Positions 12,734-22,004 of a DNA stretch of 64,000 nt are shown piece after piece. The notes under the pieces are model-generated. The model did not search any database, was not told where the DNA came from, and saw only the letters and a program-made list of their open reading frames with translations. Source of the DNA: Betaproteobacteria bacterium. GTDB taxonomy: Bacteria; Pseudomonadota; Gammaproteobacteria; Burkholderiales; SG8-39. The DNA lies in contig JACQTO010000149.1 in NCBI GenBank assembly GCA_016210745.1, positions 1 to 64,000 on the forward strand, written 5' to 3'. A program made the position numbers and the translations under genes. Positions within the stretch are counted from its first letter, which is position 1, and the number at the start of each line of letters is the position of its first letter.

Positions 12734-14014
12734 ATGTCTCGCACCCGTCTTGGCCTCACACTCGCGGCACTTGCGGCTCTCGGGCTTGCCGGTTGCGGCA
12801 AGGAAGAACCCAAGCCGGCGCCGCCGGCAGCGCCGCCGGCACCGCCTTCGATGACGGTGAAAATCGGCCACGTCGCGCCGCTGACCGGCGGCATCGCGCA
12901 TCTGGGAAAGGACAACGAGAACGGCGCCAAGCTTTCCATCGAGCAGGCGAATGCTGCAAGGATCAAGATCGAAGGCAAGGAAGTGAAATTCGAGCTGATC
13001 GCCGAAGACGACCAGGCCGACCCCAAGGTCGGAACAACCGTGGCGCAGAAGCTGGTCGATGCCAAAGTCGTCGGCGTAGTCGGCCACCTCAATTCCGGCA
13101 CCTCGATTCCGGCTTCGGCTATTTATAGCCAGGCAGGCATTCCGATGATCTCGGGCTCGGCGACCAATCCCCAGTTCACCGAACAGGGGTTCAAGGGTGT
13201 GTTCCGCGTCGTCGGTCGCGACGATCAGCAGGGGCCGGCGATTGCCGGCTACCTCGCGAGCGAGAACAAGCCCAAGCTTGTCGCGGTAATCGACGATGCC
13301 ACCGCCTACGGCGAAGGTCTCGCCAACGAGGTCGAGAAAGCGCTCAAGGCGGCCAAGGTCAAGGTACTGCCGCGCGAGAAAGGCGACGACAAGAAGACCG
13401 ATTGGAAGGCGATTCTCACCAAGCTCAAAGGCCGCAAGCCCGACGCCGTGTTCTATGGGGGCATGGACGCCACCGGCGGACCGCTGGTGAAGCAGGCGCG
13501 CGAGCTCGGCATCAAAACGGTATTTGCGTTCGGCGATGGCGCCTGTACCGACAAGATGAGCGAGCTCGCCGGCGAGGCTGCCGAAGGGCTCCTGTGCTCG
13601 CAGGCCGGCATCCCGCCGAAGGCAGCCGACAAGAAATTTCTCGACGCCTACCGCTCGAAGTTCAACACTGATCCTATCCTGTACTCGCCCTTCACTTTTG
13701 ATTCGACCAACCTGCTGATCGAGGCCATGAAGAAGGCCAATTCCGCCGATCCGGCCAAATATCTGCCTGAGCTTGCCAAGATCAGCTACAAAGGTGCGAC
13801 CGGGAAAATCGAGTTCGATGACAAGGGCGACCGCAAAGACGCGGAGATGACGATTTTCACCATGAAAGGCGGCAAGATAGAGCCGCTGGCGATAATCAAG
13901 AGCGGCGCGACCATAAAATACGAGGATTTCATCAAGGCTGCGGCAGCAGAACCGGCCGCACCCGCGCCGGAGGCGCAAAAGCCGCAGCCGGCGCCGGAAG
14001 CGGCCAAGAAATAA
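12734..14014 (+). CDS. Branched-chain amino acid ABC transporter substrate-binding protein, predicted lipoprotein
   Basis: LAGC lipobox in ALGLAGCGKEE; VKIGHVAPLTGGIAHLGKDNENGAKLSIEQ; LivK-like fold. Confidence 0.9.
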   Translation: MSRTRLGLTLAALAALGLAGCGKEEPKPAPPAAPPAPPSMTVKIGHVAPLTGGIAHLGKDNENGAKLSIEQANAARIKIEGKEVKFELIAEDDQADPKVGTTVAQKLVDAKVVGVVGHLNSGTSIPASAIYSQAGIPMISGSATNPQFTEQGFKGVFRVVGRDDQQGPAIAGYLASENKPKLVAVIDDATAYGEGLANEVEKALKAAKVKVLPREKGDDKKTDWKAILTKLKGRKPDAVFYGGMDATGGPLVKQARELGIKTVFAFGDGACTDKMSELAGEAAEGLLCSQAGIPPKAADKKFLDAYRSKFNTDPILYSPFTFDSTNLLIEAMKKANSADPAKYLPELAKISYKGATGKIEFDDKGDRKDAEMTIFTMKGGKIEPLAIIKSGATIKYEDFIKAAAAEPAAPAPEAQKPQPAPEAAKK

Positions 14015-14103
14015 TATCCGCGCCAGTGGCGCGGCCGCGGTGAATGCGACGCTGTTGGTGGCCTCGCGATCGCGGCGCCATTTCTTTCTACGGAGTCACC
14101 ACG

Positions 14104-15078
14104 ATGCCTATTCGAATCCGCCTTTCGGTTCTTCTCCTGCTGACCCTGGCCTTCTCCTGCGGCGCCTATGCCCAGGGGTGGCCCACGCGGCCTGTGCGCA
14201 TGATCGTGCCTTTCGCTCCCGGCGGCACCACCGACATCACGGCAAGGCTGATCGCGCCGAAAATGCAGCAGGCGCTCGGACAGCCCGTTATCGTTGAAAA
14301 CCGCACCGGGGCGGGTGGGACCATCGCCACCGAATTCGTGGTGAAATCGGCCCCGGACGGCTATACGCTGCTGATGGCCGGCGGCGGGCCGACCTTCATC
14401 GCGCCCCTTGCCCCCAAGCCCCGTTACGATTCGCTGCGCGATTTGGCGATGATCTCGAACGTGAACACCAATCCGCAGGTGCTGCTGGTGCATCCCTCGG
14501 TGCCGGCGAAGAACGTGCGCGAGCTCATCGCCTATGCCAAGGCGAACCCGGGCAAGCTCAACTTCGGTACGGCGGGCATGATCTCGTTGATACATCTTTC
14601 GGCCGAGGTGTTCAATCACATGGCGGGCGTGAACACCGTCCTGGTGCACTACAAGGGCGGCGCGCCGGCGACCGCGGCCGCGATGGCGGGCGAAGTCCAG
14701 GCGACGTTTGCCAACCCGTCGGATGCGATCCCCCAGATGAAAAGCGGCAAGCTGCGCGCCCTGGCTGTAACCGGCAGCGCCCGCTTGGCGCAGATGCCGG
14801 AGCTGCCCACCATCACCTCCTCGGGGCTGCCGGGATTCGTGGCCGATACCTTCAACGGCGTGGTCGCACCGGCCGGCACCAGCCCGGAAATCATCGCCCG
14901 CCTATCGCGCATCATCCAGGAAATAGTGAAGGAGCCGGCCATCAGCCAGCGCATGCTCGAACTAGGCACCACGCCTGTCGGGGACACGCCGGAGCAGTTT
15001 CGCGCCTATTTGCAGGCGCAGGTCAACTTCTGGTCGAAATCGCTGCGCGCTTCAGGCATCAAGCTTAACGAGTTCTAA
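14104..15078 (+). CDS. Bug family tripartite tricarboxylate transporter substrate-binding protein
   Basis: WPTRPVRMIVPFAPGGTTDITARLIAPKMQQALGQPVIVENRTGAGGTIA. Confidence 0.95.
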   Translation: MPIRIRLSVLLLLTLAFSCGAYAQGWPTRPVRMIVPFAPGGTTDITARLIAPKMQQALGQPVIVENRTGAGGTIATEFVVKSAPDGYTLLMAGGGPTFIAPLAPKPRYDSLRDLAMISNVNTNPQVLLVHPSVPAKNVRELIAYAKANPGKLNFGTAGMISLIHLSAEVFNHMAGVNTVLVHYKGGAPATAAAMAGEVQATFANPSDAIPQMKSGKLRALAVTGSARLAQMPELPTITSSGLPGFVADTFNGVVAPAGTSPEIIARLSRIIQEIVKEPAISQRMLELGTTPVGDTPEQFRAYLQAQVNFWSKSLRASGIKLNEF

Positions 15079-15112
15079 CCAGATATATTTGAAATTTGGC
15101 TTCTGCGATGTT

Positions 15113-15137
15113 GCGCGGACGAAAAAGCCGTCCGCGC
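15113..15137. repeat. Inverted repeat GCGCGGAC-N9-GTCCGCGC
   Basis: Perfect 8-bp arms 15113-15120 / 15130-15137, read directly. Confidence 0.6.
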
Positions 15138-15182
15138 GATCTCGGATAAAACCCTACCAAGTCCCTGCCGTTAACCATAACG

Positions 15183-15223
15183 GCGTTCTCTGCACGGATG
15201 TCGTCTATCCGTGCAGAGAACGC
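15183..15223. repeat. 17-bp perfect inverted repeat
   Basis: GCGTTCTCTGCACGGAT - GTCGTCT - ATCCGTGCAGAGAACGC. Confidence 0.85.
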
Positions 15224-15332
15224 GGTTGGCGCGCGCAGCGCGCAAATCCGCTGGCGGCATGAGACAGGAGTCAAGACGCCGTACATAACGAGTTCGCAGC
15301 GCAATCCGCGCCCGCGAAAGCTCGGGAGGCGC

Positions 15333-16070
15333 TCAGCGTGCGAGCAGCTGCCGCAGTTTCGCCACCGCGCTCTCCGGGGTCGTGAGAACCGGCCGGGCGC
15401 AAGCTTCCGCCGCAGCCTCGGCCGCGCGCGACATCGAGAACTGGGCCAAGCACACCACGTCGCAGGCAGAGATCGATTTCGCCGCCGCCGTGACTATGCG
15501 GTCGTGCGCAAGGGCGTCGCCCGCCTGTAGCGCCTCCATGGCGCCTTCGGCCAGGGCGCCGTGCACGCGGATTGTCTTGCCCGCCGCGCGCGCGGCATCG
15601 AGCAATTCTGCCTCCAGCGCCGGCAGCGTGGGCTGGAAACTGGCGATCAAGCCGATGTTCGGGCCGAGGGCGAGCGCTTCCTCCAACATGGCTTCGTTCG
15701 GCTTGAGTATCGGGATTGCCGCTTGGGCCTTGCACGCCTCGATTGCCGTGCCGAACGCCGAGCAGGTGAACAGAATCGCGTCAGCGCCCGAGCGCTCGGC
15801 GTAGCGCGCGAGCGCGAGCAAGCGGCCGGTCATCGCCTCGGTCAGCCGGCCGTCGCGCTGGCGATCGCGCGAGAGCGAATCTTCGAGCAGATTGATAAGC
15901 TCGGCCTCCGGCCAGAGCCGTGCGAACGCGGCGGCGATCGGCCCAATCGAGAGCGCCGTGGCGTGAATCAGGAAAATCCTCGGGTTCAAGAGTTGCCTCG
16001 GGTTTGCCCGGGCCGTCGCGTCATTGCCGCCCCGGAGAGTTTCGTCTTGCGCATCGCGTTTCTGCTTCAA
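15333..16070 (-). CDS. Aspartate/glutamate racemase family protein
   Basis: RIFLIHATALSIGPIAAAFARLWPEAELINLLEDSLS; FTCSAFG; LAQFSMSRA. Confidence 0.8.
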   Translation of the reverse strand: MKQKRDAQDETLRGGNDATARANPRQLLNPRIFLIHATALSIGPIAAAFARLWPEAELINLLEDSLSRDRQRDGRLTEAMTGRLLALARYAERSGADAILFTCSAFGTAIEACKAQAAIPILKPNEAMLEEALALGPNIGLIASFQPTLPALEAELLDAARAAGKTIRVHGALAEGAMEALQAGDALAHDRIVTAAAKSISACDVVCLAQFSMSRAAEAAAEACARPVLTTPESAVAKLRQLLAR

Positions 16071-16106
16071 TAGGACAAGGCGATATTAGCTTACCCACGC
16101 AAATGC

Positions 16107-16700
16107 GTGCGCTGCGAGGACATGGCTCGCTACAATACGCCGATGGCGTCTTCCCCTGGCCACACCGTTACGCTCACCTGCCATCCCGATGCTCACGGCG
16201 AGGCGGTGCGTCGGATCGGTGCGCGCGTCGCGAGAACACCGGGCGGCACGCTGGCGATCACCTACATCATCGAGGCAGACATCGATCGATTGCGCGTTCC
16301 GGCGCCCCGTCCACCCGCTATTGCCCAAAGGCTCTGGCAACACACCTGCTGCGAGATGTTCATCGCCCGCAAGGATTCCCCGGCATACCATGAATTCAAT
16401 CTCGCGCCTTCGGGCGAATGGGCGGCATACGCATTCGATCGCTATCGCGACGGTGCCCTTCTTCCCGAGGAGGCGCTCGAGCCGCATGTCGTGGTTCGCA
16501 GCACGCGGGAAGAACTGGAGCTCGATGCCGTGATACGCCTGGACCGGCTGTCGCGGACGTACGCCGAAACGCCTCTCTTGCTTGCGCTATCGGCAGTTAT
16601 CGAAGACGAAGACGGGTCGCTTTCGTATTGGGCGCTCAGGCACCCTCCGGGCGCGCCCGATTTCCATCACCCTCATGCCTTCGCCCTGGAGCTCGAATGA
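16107..16700 (+). CDS. DOMON-like domain-containing protein
   Basis: QRLWQHTCCEMFIARKDSPAYHEFNLAPSGEWAAYAFDRYRDG. Confidence 0.8.
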   Translation: MRCEDMARYNTPMASSPGHTVTLTCHPDAHGEAVRRIGARVARTPGGTLAITYIIEADIDRLRVPAPRPPAIAQRLWQHTCCEMFIARKDSPAYHEFNLAPSGEWAAYAFDRYRDGALLPEEALEPHVVVRSTREELELDAVIRLDRLSRTYAETPLLLALSAVIEDEDGSLSYWALRHPPGAPDFHHPHAFALELE

Positions 16701-17902
16701 AGTGCGGCGTTGATCGCCTGCTCGAAGACCCGGTGCTGCGCAGGCCGCTTGCGGGCCGGCGTGTCGCGCTGCTCTCGCATCCGGCGTCGGTGACGCGCGA
16801 TCTCGTGCATTCGCTGGACGCGCTCGCTGCGCTTCCCGACATCGACCTGGCCGCGGCCTTCGGCCCCCAGCACGGCCTGCGCGGCGACAAACAGGACAAC
16901 ATGGTCGAGTCGCCGGACTTCACCGACCCCGTGCATGGCATCCCGGTTTTCAGCCTGTATGGCAAGGTGCGCCGTCCTACGGCGCAGATGATGGATAGCT
17001 TCGACGTTCTGCTTATCGATCTGCAGGACTTGGGCTGCCGCGTCTATACCTTCGCCACGACGCTGCTCTATGTCCTCGAGGCCGCTGCCGCGCACGGGAA
17101 AAGCGTCTGGGTACTCGATCGGCCCAACCCGGCGGGCCGTCCGATCGAGGGATTGAAGCTGCGCGGCGGATGGGAAAGTTTTGTCGGCGCGGGGCCGCTG
17201 CCGATGCGTCACGGGCTCACGCTGGGCGAGCTGGCGAAGTGGTTCGTGCGCACGCGCGGCCTGGAAGTGGAATGCGAAGTGGTGACCATGGAGGGCTGGG
17301 CGCCGGCTGGCGCCCCGGGCTACGGCTGGCCTTTGGGTGAGCGCGCCTGGGTGAACCCGAGCCCCAACGCATCCAACCTGTGGATGGCGCGCTGCTACGC
17401 CGGAACGGTGATGCTGGAAGGCACGACGCTATCCGAAGGACGGGGTACGACGCGGCCGCTTGAACTCTTCGGCGCGCCCGATCTCGCGCCGCGCGCCCTG
17501 CTCGCGGCGATGGAATCGCTTGCGCCCCAATGGATGCGCGGTTGCCGGCTGCGCGAATGCCGGTTTGAACCGGCTTTTCACAAACACGCGAGCACGCTCT
17601 GCGCGGGACTTCAGATTCACGTCGAGGACGCGGCTTACGAGCACAACGCGTTTCGGCCCTGGCGGCTGCTCGCTCTCGTTTTCAAGGCCCTGCGCTCGCT
17701 TCGTCCGGACTACGCGTTGTGGCGCGATTTCCCCTACGAATACGAACACGGGCGTCTTGCCATCGATCTCATCAACGGATCGGAGCTCCTGCGCCGGTGG
17801 GTGGATGATTCGGCCGCCCTCGCACCCGACCTCGATGCGCTCGCAGCGCCCGACGAGCAAGCGTGGCGCGAGGAGCGCGAGGCCGTGCTGCTATACCGCT
17901 AA
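16697..17902 (+). CDS. DUF1343 / exo-beta-N-acetylmuramidase NamZ-like protein
   Basis: MKCGVDRLLED; LAAAFGPQHGLRGDKQDNMVES; VWVLDRPNPAGRPIEG; ATG overlaps upstream TGA. Confidence 0.9.
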   Translation: MKCGVDRLLEDPVLRRPLAGRRVALLSHPASVTRDLVHSLDALAALPDIDLAAAFGPQHGLRGDKQDNMVESPDFTDPVHGIPVFSLYGKVRRPTAQMMDSFDVLLIDLQDLGCRVYTFATTLLYVLEAAAAHGKSVWVLDRPNPAGRPIEGLKLRGGWESFVGAGPLPMRHGLTLGELAKWFVRTRGLEVECEVVTMEGWAPAGAPGYGWPLGERAWVNPSPNASNLWMARCYAGTVMLEGTTLSEGRGTTRPLELFGAPDLAPRALLAAMESLAPQWMRGCRLRECRFEPAFHKHASTLCAGLQIHVEDAAYEHNAFRPWRLLALVFKALRSLRPDYALWRDFPYEYEHGRLAIDLINGSELLRRWVDDSAALAPDLDALAAPDEQAWREEREAVLLYR

Positions 17903-17971
17903 GGCGCGATTTGCGCGCCCGAGACAGAGGAGTCAGGCCAAATCAAGCTTGTCCTCACGCTAAGCATCATA

Positions 17972-19177
17972 TTGGTGGGCCTCGCGGGCCGCTCCGCCGT
18001 CGACAAGGTGCTCACGCTGCGCGGAGGACCCGAGCTCGTGGCAAGCTGGGCCCAGCTCGGCTCGATCATCGAGCTCGTCGCCGGGGTCGCGTTGGCTGGC
18101 GTGGGCACCGGCATTTCGGTGATGGTGGCCCAGTCGGCTCGACTCGATCACCAGCAAAGCCTCTTGCGCGAATCGCTCAGGCTGGGCTTGGCCGTGTCGG
18201 TTCCGGCCATGTTGGCGATCGCGGCAGTCTCCGCCTGCTTTCCCGAGGCGCTCGCCGGCAGCGGCGTCTCGCGCGCCCTGCTTGTTTCGAGCGCCGTGAT
18301 CGGGTGCTTCGCGGTTGTGCCCGGGATGGTCAACGGCTACTGGCTCGGGCAGCAACGCCGCGATCGAATGCTCGCCCTATCGATCGCGGCGGCGGTTCTG
18401 CCTCTCCTGGCTGCAGTGGGCGCGCCGCAATCCGGCGTCCTCGCAGCCCTCGCGGTGTCGCAAGCGCTGCCTGCGCTTGCAGTGGTGTTTGTCATCGGAG
18501 CGAGTTCATCGACGCCGGGCGCCTCGCCGCAATGGGAGCAGAACCGAAGGACGCTGCGACGTTACGTGACTCCGGGGGTGGTGATCGGCGTGCTCACGCC
18601 GGCATCGATGCTGGCGGCTCGCAGTATCGTCTCCAGCGTCATGTCCTGGCACGACGCGGGACTGTTGCAGTCGCTTTGGCGCGTGTCGGACTGGGTCGCA
18701 AGTGTTGCAGGCGGGATCATGGCCGTTTATTTTCTGCCGCGGCTCAGCGCCGCTCACGGCACGCCGCGGTTTGCCCTGGAGCTCAGGCGCACCGCATTGA
18801 TGACTATCGCGCCGGCCGCCGTCGCACTGGCGATGCTGTTCGCTCTTCAGCGCCCCGTCTTCGCTTTGCTCTATGACGCGAGTTTCCGCATGTCCGATAC
18901 GACGGTAGCGCTCTTCTTCGCCGGGAGTCTGGCGCGCATCGCGTCATGGGTGCCGTTTTTCGCGCTTTATGCGATGAGGCGAACGAGAGCGGTTACCGCG
19001 GGTGAATTCCTGTCGCTGCCGCTGTTCGCCGCGCTTCTGGGCGTATTTCAAGACGGGCTCACCCTCGAGCGGGCCAGCGCGCTGTGGCTGCTCGCCTACC
19101 TCGCTTATTGGCTGTTCAACCGAACGATGGTGAAACGCGCCCGAATCCATGAGCCCCATGGCGGTCGCGCCGACTAG
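17972..19177 (+). CDS. Multi-span membrane protein, polysaccharide flippase-like (Wzx/MATE-like)
   Basis: About 11-12 hydrophobic segments; ORF-track start is TTG, true start uncertain. Confidence 0.55.
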   Translation: MVGLAGRSAVDKVLTLRGGPELVASWAQLGSIIELVAGVALAGVGTGISVMVAQSARLDHQQSLLRESLRLGLAVSVPAMLAIAAVSACFPEALAGSGVSRALLVSSAVIGCFAVVPGMVNGYWLGQQRRDRMLALSIAAAVLPLLAAVGAPQSGVLAALAVSQALPALAVVFVIGASSSTPGASPQWEQNRRTLRRYVTPGVVIGVLTPASMLAARSIVSSVMSWHDAGLLQSLWRVSDWVASVAGGIMAVYFLPRLSAAHGTPRFALELRRTALMTIAPAAVALAMLFALQRPVFALLYDASFRMSDTTVALFFAGSLARIASWVPFFALYAMRRTRAVTAGEFLSLPLFAALLGVFQDGLTLERASALWLLAYLAYWLFNRTMVKRARIHEPHGGRAD

Positions 19178-19199
19178 AGCCGCATTCACGCCGCCTGGT

Positions 19200-20459
19200 T
19201 CAGGCCGCACCGGAGGTCGATTCTGCCCGATCGTCAAACAATTCCAGATTGAGTTGGTTCTTTTCCTCGGCGGTTGAATCCGCTGCGGGCGGCGCGGGCA
19301 AAGCGTCGGCCTTGCACAAGCTGCCTGCGCGCACGCCAAGCAATCGAAGCCGCCGTTCCAGGGGCTGCTTCCTGAGGCATTGACCGGCCCAATGGCGAAT
19401 CAGCTGTGCATTCTGGGTGTGCCGAGGCAACGTCAGCTCACGGGTGGATATCCTGAAATTGTCGTAGCGCAATTTCACACCGATGGTTTTCGCAACGTAT
19501 CCCTTGCGTACCAAGTCCGCGGCGAGTTGCTCGCACAAGCGGGTGAAGATGGCGCCCAGAGCCTCGCGATCCGAGCGCGCGTGCAGGTCGCGCTCGAAGG
19601 TCGTCTCGCGGCTGACCGATTTCGGTTCGCGGAAAGTCACCACGGGGCGCTCGTCGCGGCCATGCGCGGCCTCGTGCAGCCACGTTCCGTAATTGGCGCC
19701 GAATTCATCGATCAGCCGCTGCGGGTCCGCGCCGGCCAGCTCGCCGATAGTCCCAATGCCCAGAGCCTCCAACTTGGCGCTCGCTTTGGGGCCGATGCCG
19801 TTGATGCGCCGCGCCGGAAGCGGCCAGATGCGCTCGGGCATGTCCGCATGGGTGAGAATGGTCAGCCCGTCGGGCTTGTCGAGCTCGGAACAGATCTTGG
19901 ACAGGAGTTTATTGGGGGTGATGCCGATGGAGCACGTCAGTCCTGTGGCCTGGCGTACCGCGGACTTGATGCGCTGGGCCAGCTCGCGCAGGCCCGCATA
20001 TGCGCGACCGCCGGCATCGCTCGCCATATTTGCAGCGACGGCATCCTGCGCGCCGGCCACATCGGTGAGATCGATGTAGATTTCGTCGATGCCGCGATCT
20101 TCGATGACCGGGGTCAGCTCGGCGACTGCGGCCTTGAACAGACGTGAATACCTGCGGTATTCGTCGAAGTCGGTCGGAAGCAGAACCGCATCGGGTGCGA
20201 GCACCGCTGCTTTCATCAGCCCCATTCCCGAATGCACGCCCAGGGCCCGGGCTTCGTACGTCGCGGTCGTGACCACGCCTCTGCCGACGTAGTCGTGGGC
20301 CAGCGCGAAGCGGCACGATCCGTCCGCCTGCACCACCGGTTGGTGGCGCCGGCCGCCGCCCACGATCACCGGGCGCGCGCGCAGCTCCGGGTAGCGCAGC
20401 AACTCCACGGACGCGTAGAAGGCGTCCATGTCAAGGTGAGCGATCCATCGCAAGGGCAT
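19200..20459 (-). CDS. dinB: DNA polymerase IV (Y-family)
   Basis: WIAHLDMDAFYASVELLRYPELRARPVIVGG; EDRGIDEIYIDLTD; LTCSIGITPNKLLSKICSELDKPDGLT. Confidence 0.95.
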   Translation of the reverse strand: MPLRWIAHLDMDAFYASVELLRYPELRARPVIVGGGRRHQPVVQADGSCRFALAHDYVGRGVVTTATYEARALGVHSGMGLMKAAVLAPDAVLLPTDFDEYRRYSRLFKAAVAELTPVIEDRGIDEIYIDLTDVAGAQDAVAANMASDAGGRAYAGLRELAQRIKSAVRQATGLTCSIGITPNKLLSKICSELDKPDGLTILTHADMPERIWPLPARRINGIGPKASAKLEALGIGTIGELAGADPQRLIDEFGANYGTWLHEAAHGRDERPVVTFREPKSVSRETTFERDLHARSDREALGAIFTRLCEQLAADLVRKGYVAKTIGVKLRYDNFRISTRELTLPRHTQNAQLIRHWAGQCLRKQPLERRLRLLGVRAGSLCKADALPAPPAADSTAEEKNQLNLELFDDRAESTSGAA

Positions 20460-20526
20460 TCAGGTTCCCGATCAGGGTGCAACTCGGAGTTCGGCGAGAA
20501 GATTGTGCTTACCGGTCTCTATCCTA

Positions 20527-20678
20527 CCTAAGCCGGACGAGCCGGAGCCAAGGAGCTGATTTTGCCGTTTATCAATCTCCCCTTTTAGTGCAGTTGCTTG
20601 CAGCTGCACTAAAAGGGGAGACGAATTTAGAGACCCAATCTTCGCCAAATTCGTCAACAATAGACTTGTAAGCGACCA
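20527..20678 (+). repeat. Dispersed palindromic element, copy 2 (subtype CCCCTTTT)
   Basis: Inverted repeat 20576-20597/20600-20621 (TCTCCCCTTTTAGTGCAGTTGC / GCAGCTGCACTAAAAGGGGAGA), one G:T wobble. Confidence 0.9.
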
Positions 20679-20797
20679 AGCGCCTAACAGGCAACCATAT
20701 TAAGCGCTTCCTATCGCGTAAAATGCGGCGCCGATGGCGCGCCGTGGTAGCCTTGACGCCACTGCCCGAACGCGCCTAGCCCGGAGTCGCAGCGCAC

Positions 20798-21784
20798 GTG
20801 GACATTTTCCTGCAGCAACTGATCAACGGCCTGACCCTGGGCAGCGTCTATGCCATGGTTGCCCTCGGCTACACCATGGTCTACGGGATTATCCAGTTGA
20901 TCAACTTCGCGCACGGCGAAGTGGTCATGATCGGCGCCATGATCGCGCTCAGCGTGATCTCGCTCCTGGCCAAGGCCGGCGTGCACCCGGTGCTCGCCGT
21001 GCTCCTCGGCATGGCCTGCGCGGTGCCCGCGTGCATGGCTGTCGGCTACGTGATGGAGCGCGTTGCCTACCGCCCGTTGCGGGGCGCGCCGCGCCTTGCG
21101 CCGCTGATCACCGCGATCGGCATTTCTATCGTCCTGCAACATCTGGGGCTGATGATCTGGAGCCGCAACTACCTCGTATTTCCACAAATCATCCGCACCG
21201 AATCGTACCCGATCGGCGGTGCGACCATCACCAACGTGCAGATAGCGATCATCCTGATCGCCCTCGCCATGATGGCCGCGCTCGCGATGGTCGTCTACCG
21301 CACCAGTCTGGGCAGGGCGATGCGCGCCACGGCACAGAACCTGCAGGTAGCGGGACTGATGGGCATCGATATCGATCGCATCATTTCCGCAACTTTCATC
21401 ATCGGCGCCGCCCTCGCCGCCGTTGCCGGGGTGATGGTGGGGAGCTATTACGGCGTCGCGCACTATACGATGGGCTCGCTGCTGGGCCTGAAGGCGTTTT
21501 CGGCGGCGGTGCTGGGTGGCATCGGCAATCTGCCAGGGGCGGTGCTGGGCGGGGTGCTGCTCGGCGTCGTCGAGGCCCTGGGGGCCGGCTACATCGGCGA
21601 TATCACGGATCTGTGTCACTTCGCCGGACTGTCCGAAGTGCTCAAGAGCCGCTGCAGCGAGGATCCGCATCTGGTTCTTATGGGCTCCAATTATCAGGAC
21701 GTATTTGCCTTCCTGGTGTTGATCGCGGTGTTGGTATTGCGCCCTTCCGGGCTGCTGGGCGAGCGCGTGGGGGATAGAGCGTAA
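20798..21784 (+). CDS. livH: Branched-chain amino acid ABC transporter permease LivH
   Basis: FLQQLINGLTLGSVYAMVALGYTMVYGIIQLINFAHGEVVMIGA. Confidence 0.95.
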   Translation: MDIFLQQLINGLTLGSVYAMVALGYTMVYGIIQLINFAHGEVVMIGAMIALSVISLLAKAGVHPVLAVLLGMACAVPACMAVGYVMERVAYRPLRGAPRLAPLITAIGISIVLQHLGLMIWSRNYLVFPQIIRTESYPIGGATITNVQIAIILIALAMMAALAMVVYRTSLGRAMRATAQNLQVAGLMGIDIDRIISATFIIGAALAAVAGVMVGSYYGVAHYTMGSLLGLKAFSAAVLGGIGNLPGAVLGGVLLGVVEALGAGYIGDITDLCHFAGLSEVLKSRCSEDPHLVLMGSNYQDVFAFLVLIAVLVLRPSGLLGERVGDRA

Positions 21785-21823
21785 AGGCGGGATTCAGGGG
21801 GCAGGATTCAGGATCTAGGATTT

Positions 21824-21977
21824 AGTCGCTTACAAGTTTACTGTCGACAAATTTGGCGAAGATTGGGTTTCTAAATTCGTCTCCCCCTTTTCGTGCAGTT
21901 GCTTGCAACTGCACGAAAAGGGGGAGATTGATAAACGGCAAAACCAGCTTCCTTGGTTCCGGCTCGTCCGACTTAGG
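21824..21977 (-). repeat. Dispersed palindromic element, copy 3 (subtype CCCCTTTT, inverted)
   Basis: Perfect inverted repeat 21880-21902/21905-21927 (TCTCCCCCTTTTCGTGCAGTTGC / GCAACTGCACGAAAAGGGGGAGA). Confidence 0.9.
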
Positions 21978-22004
21978 ATTGAGGATTTTGGATTGAGGAT
22001 TGAG

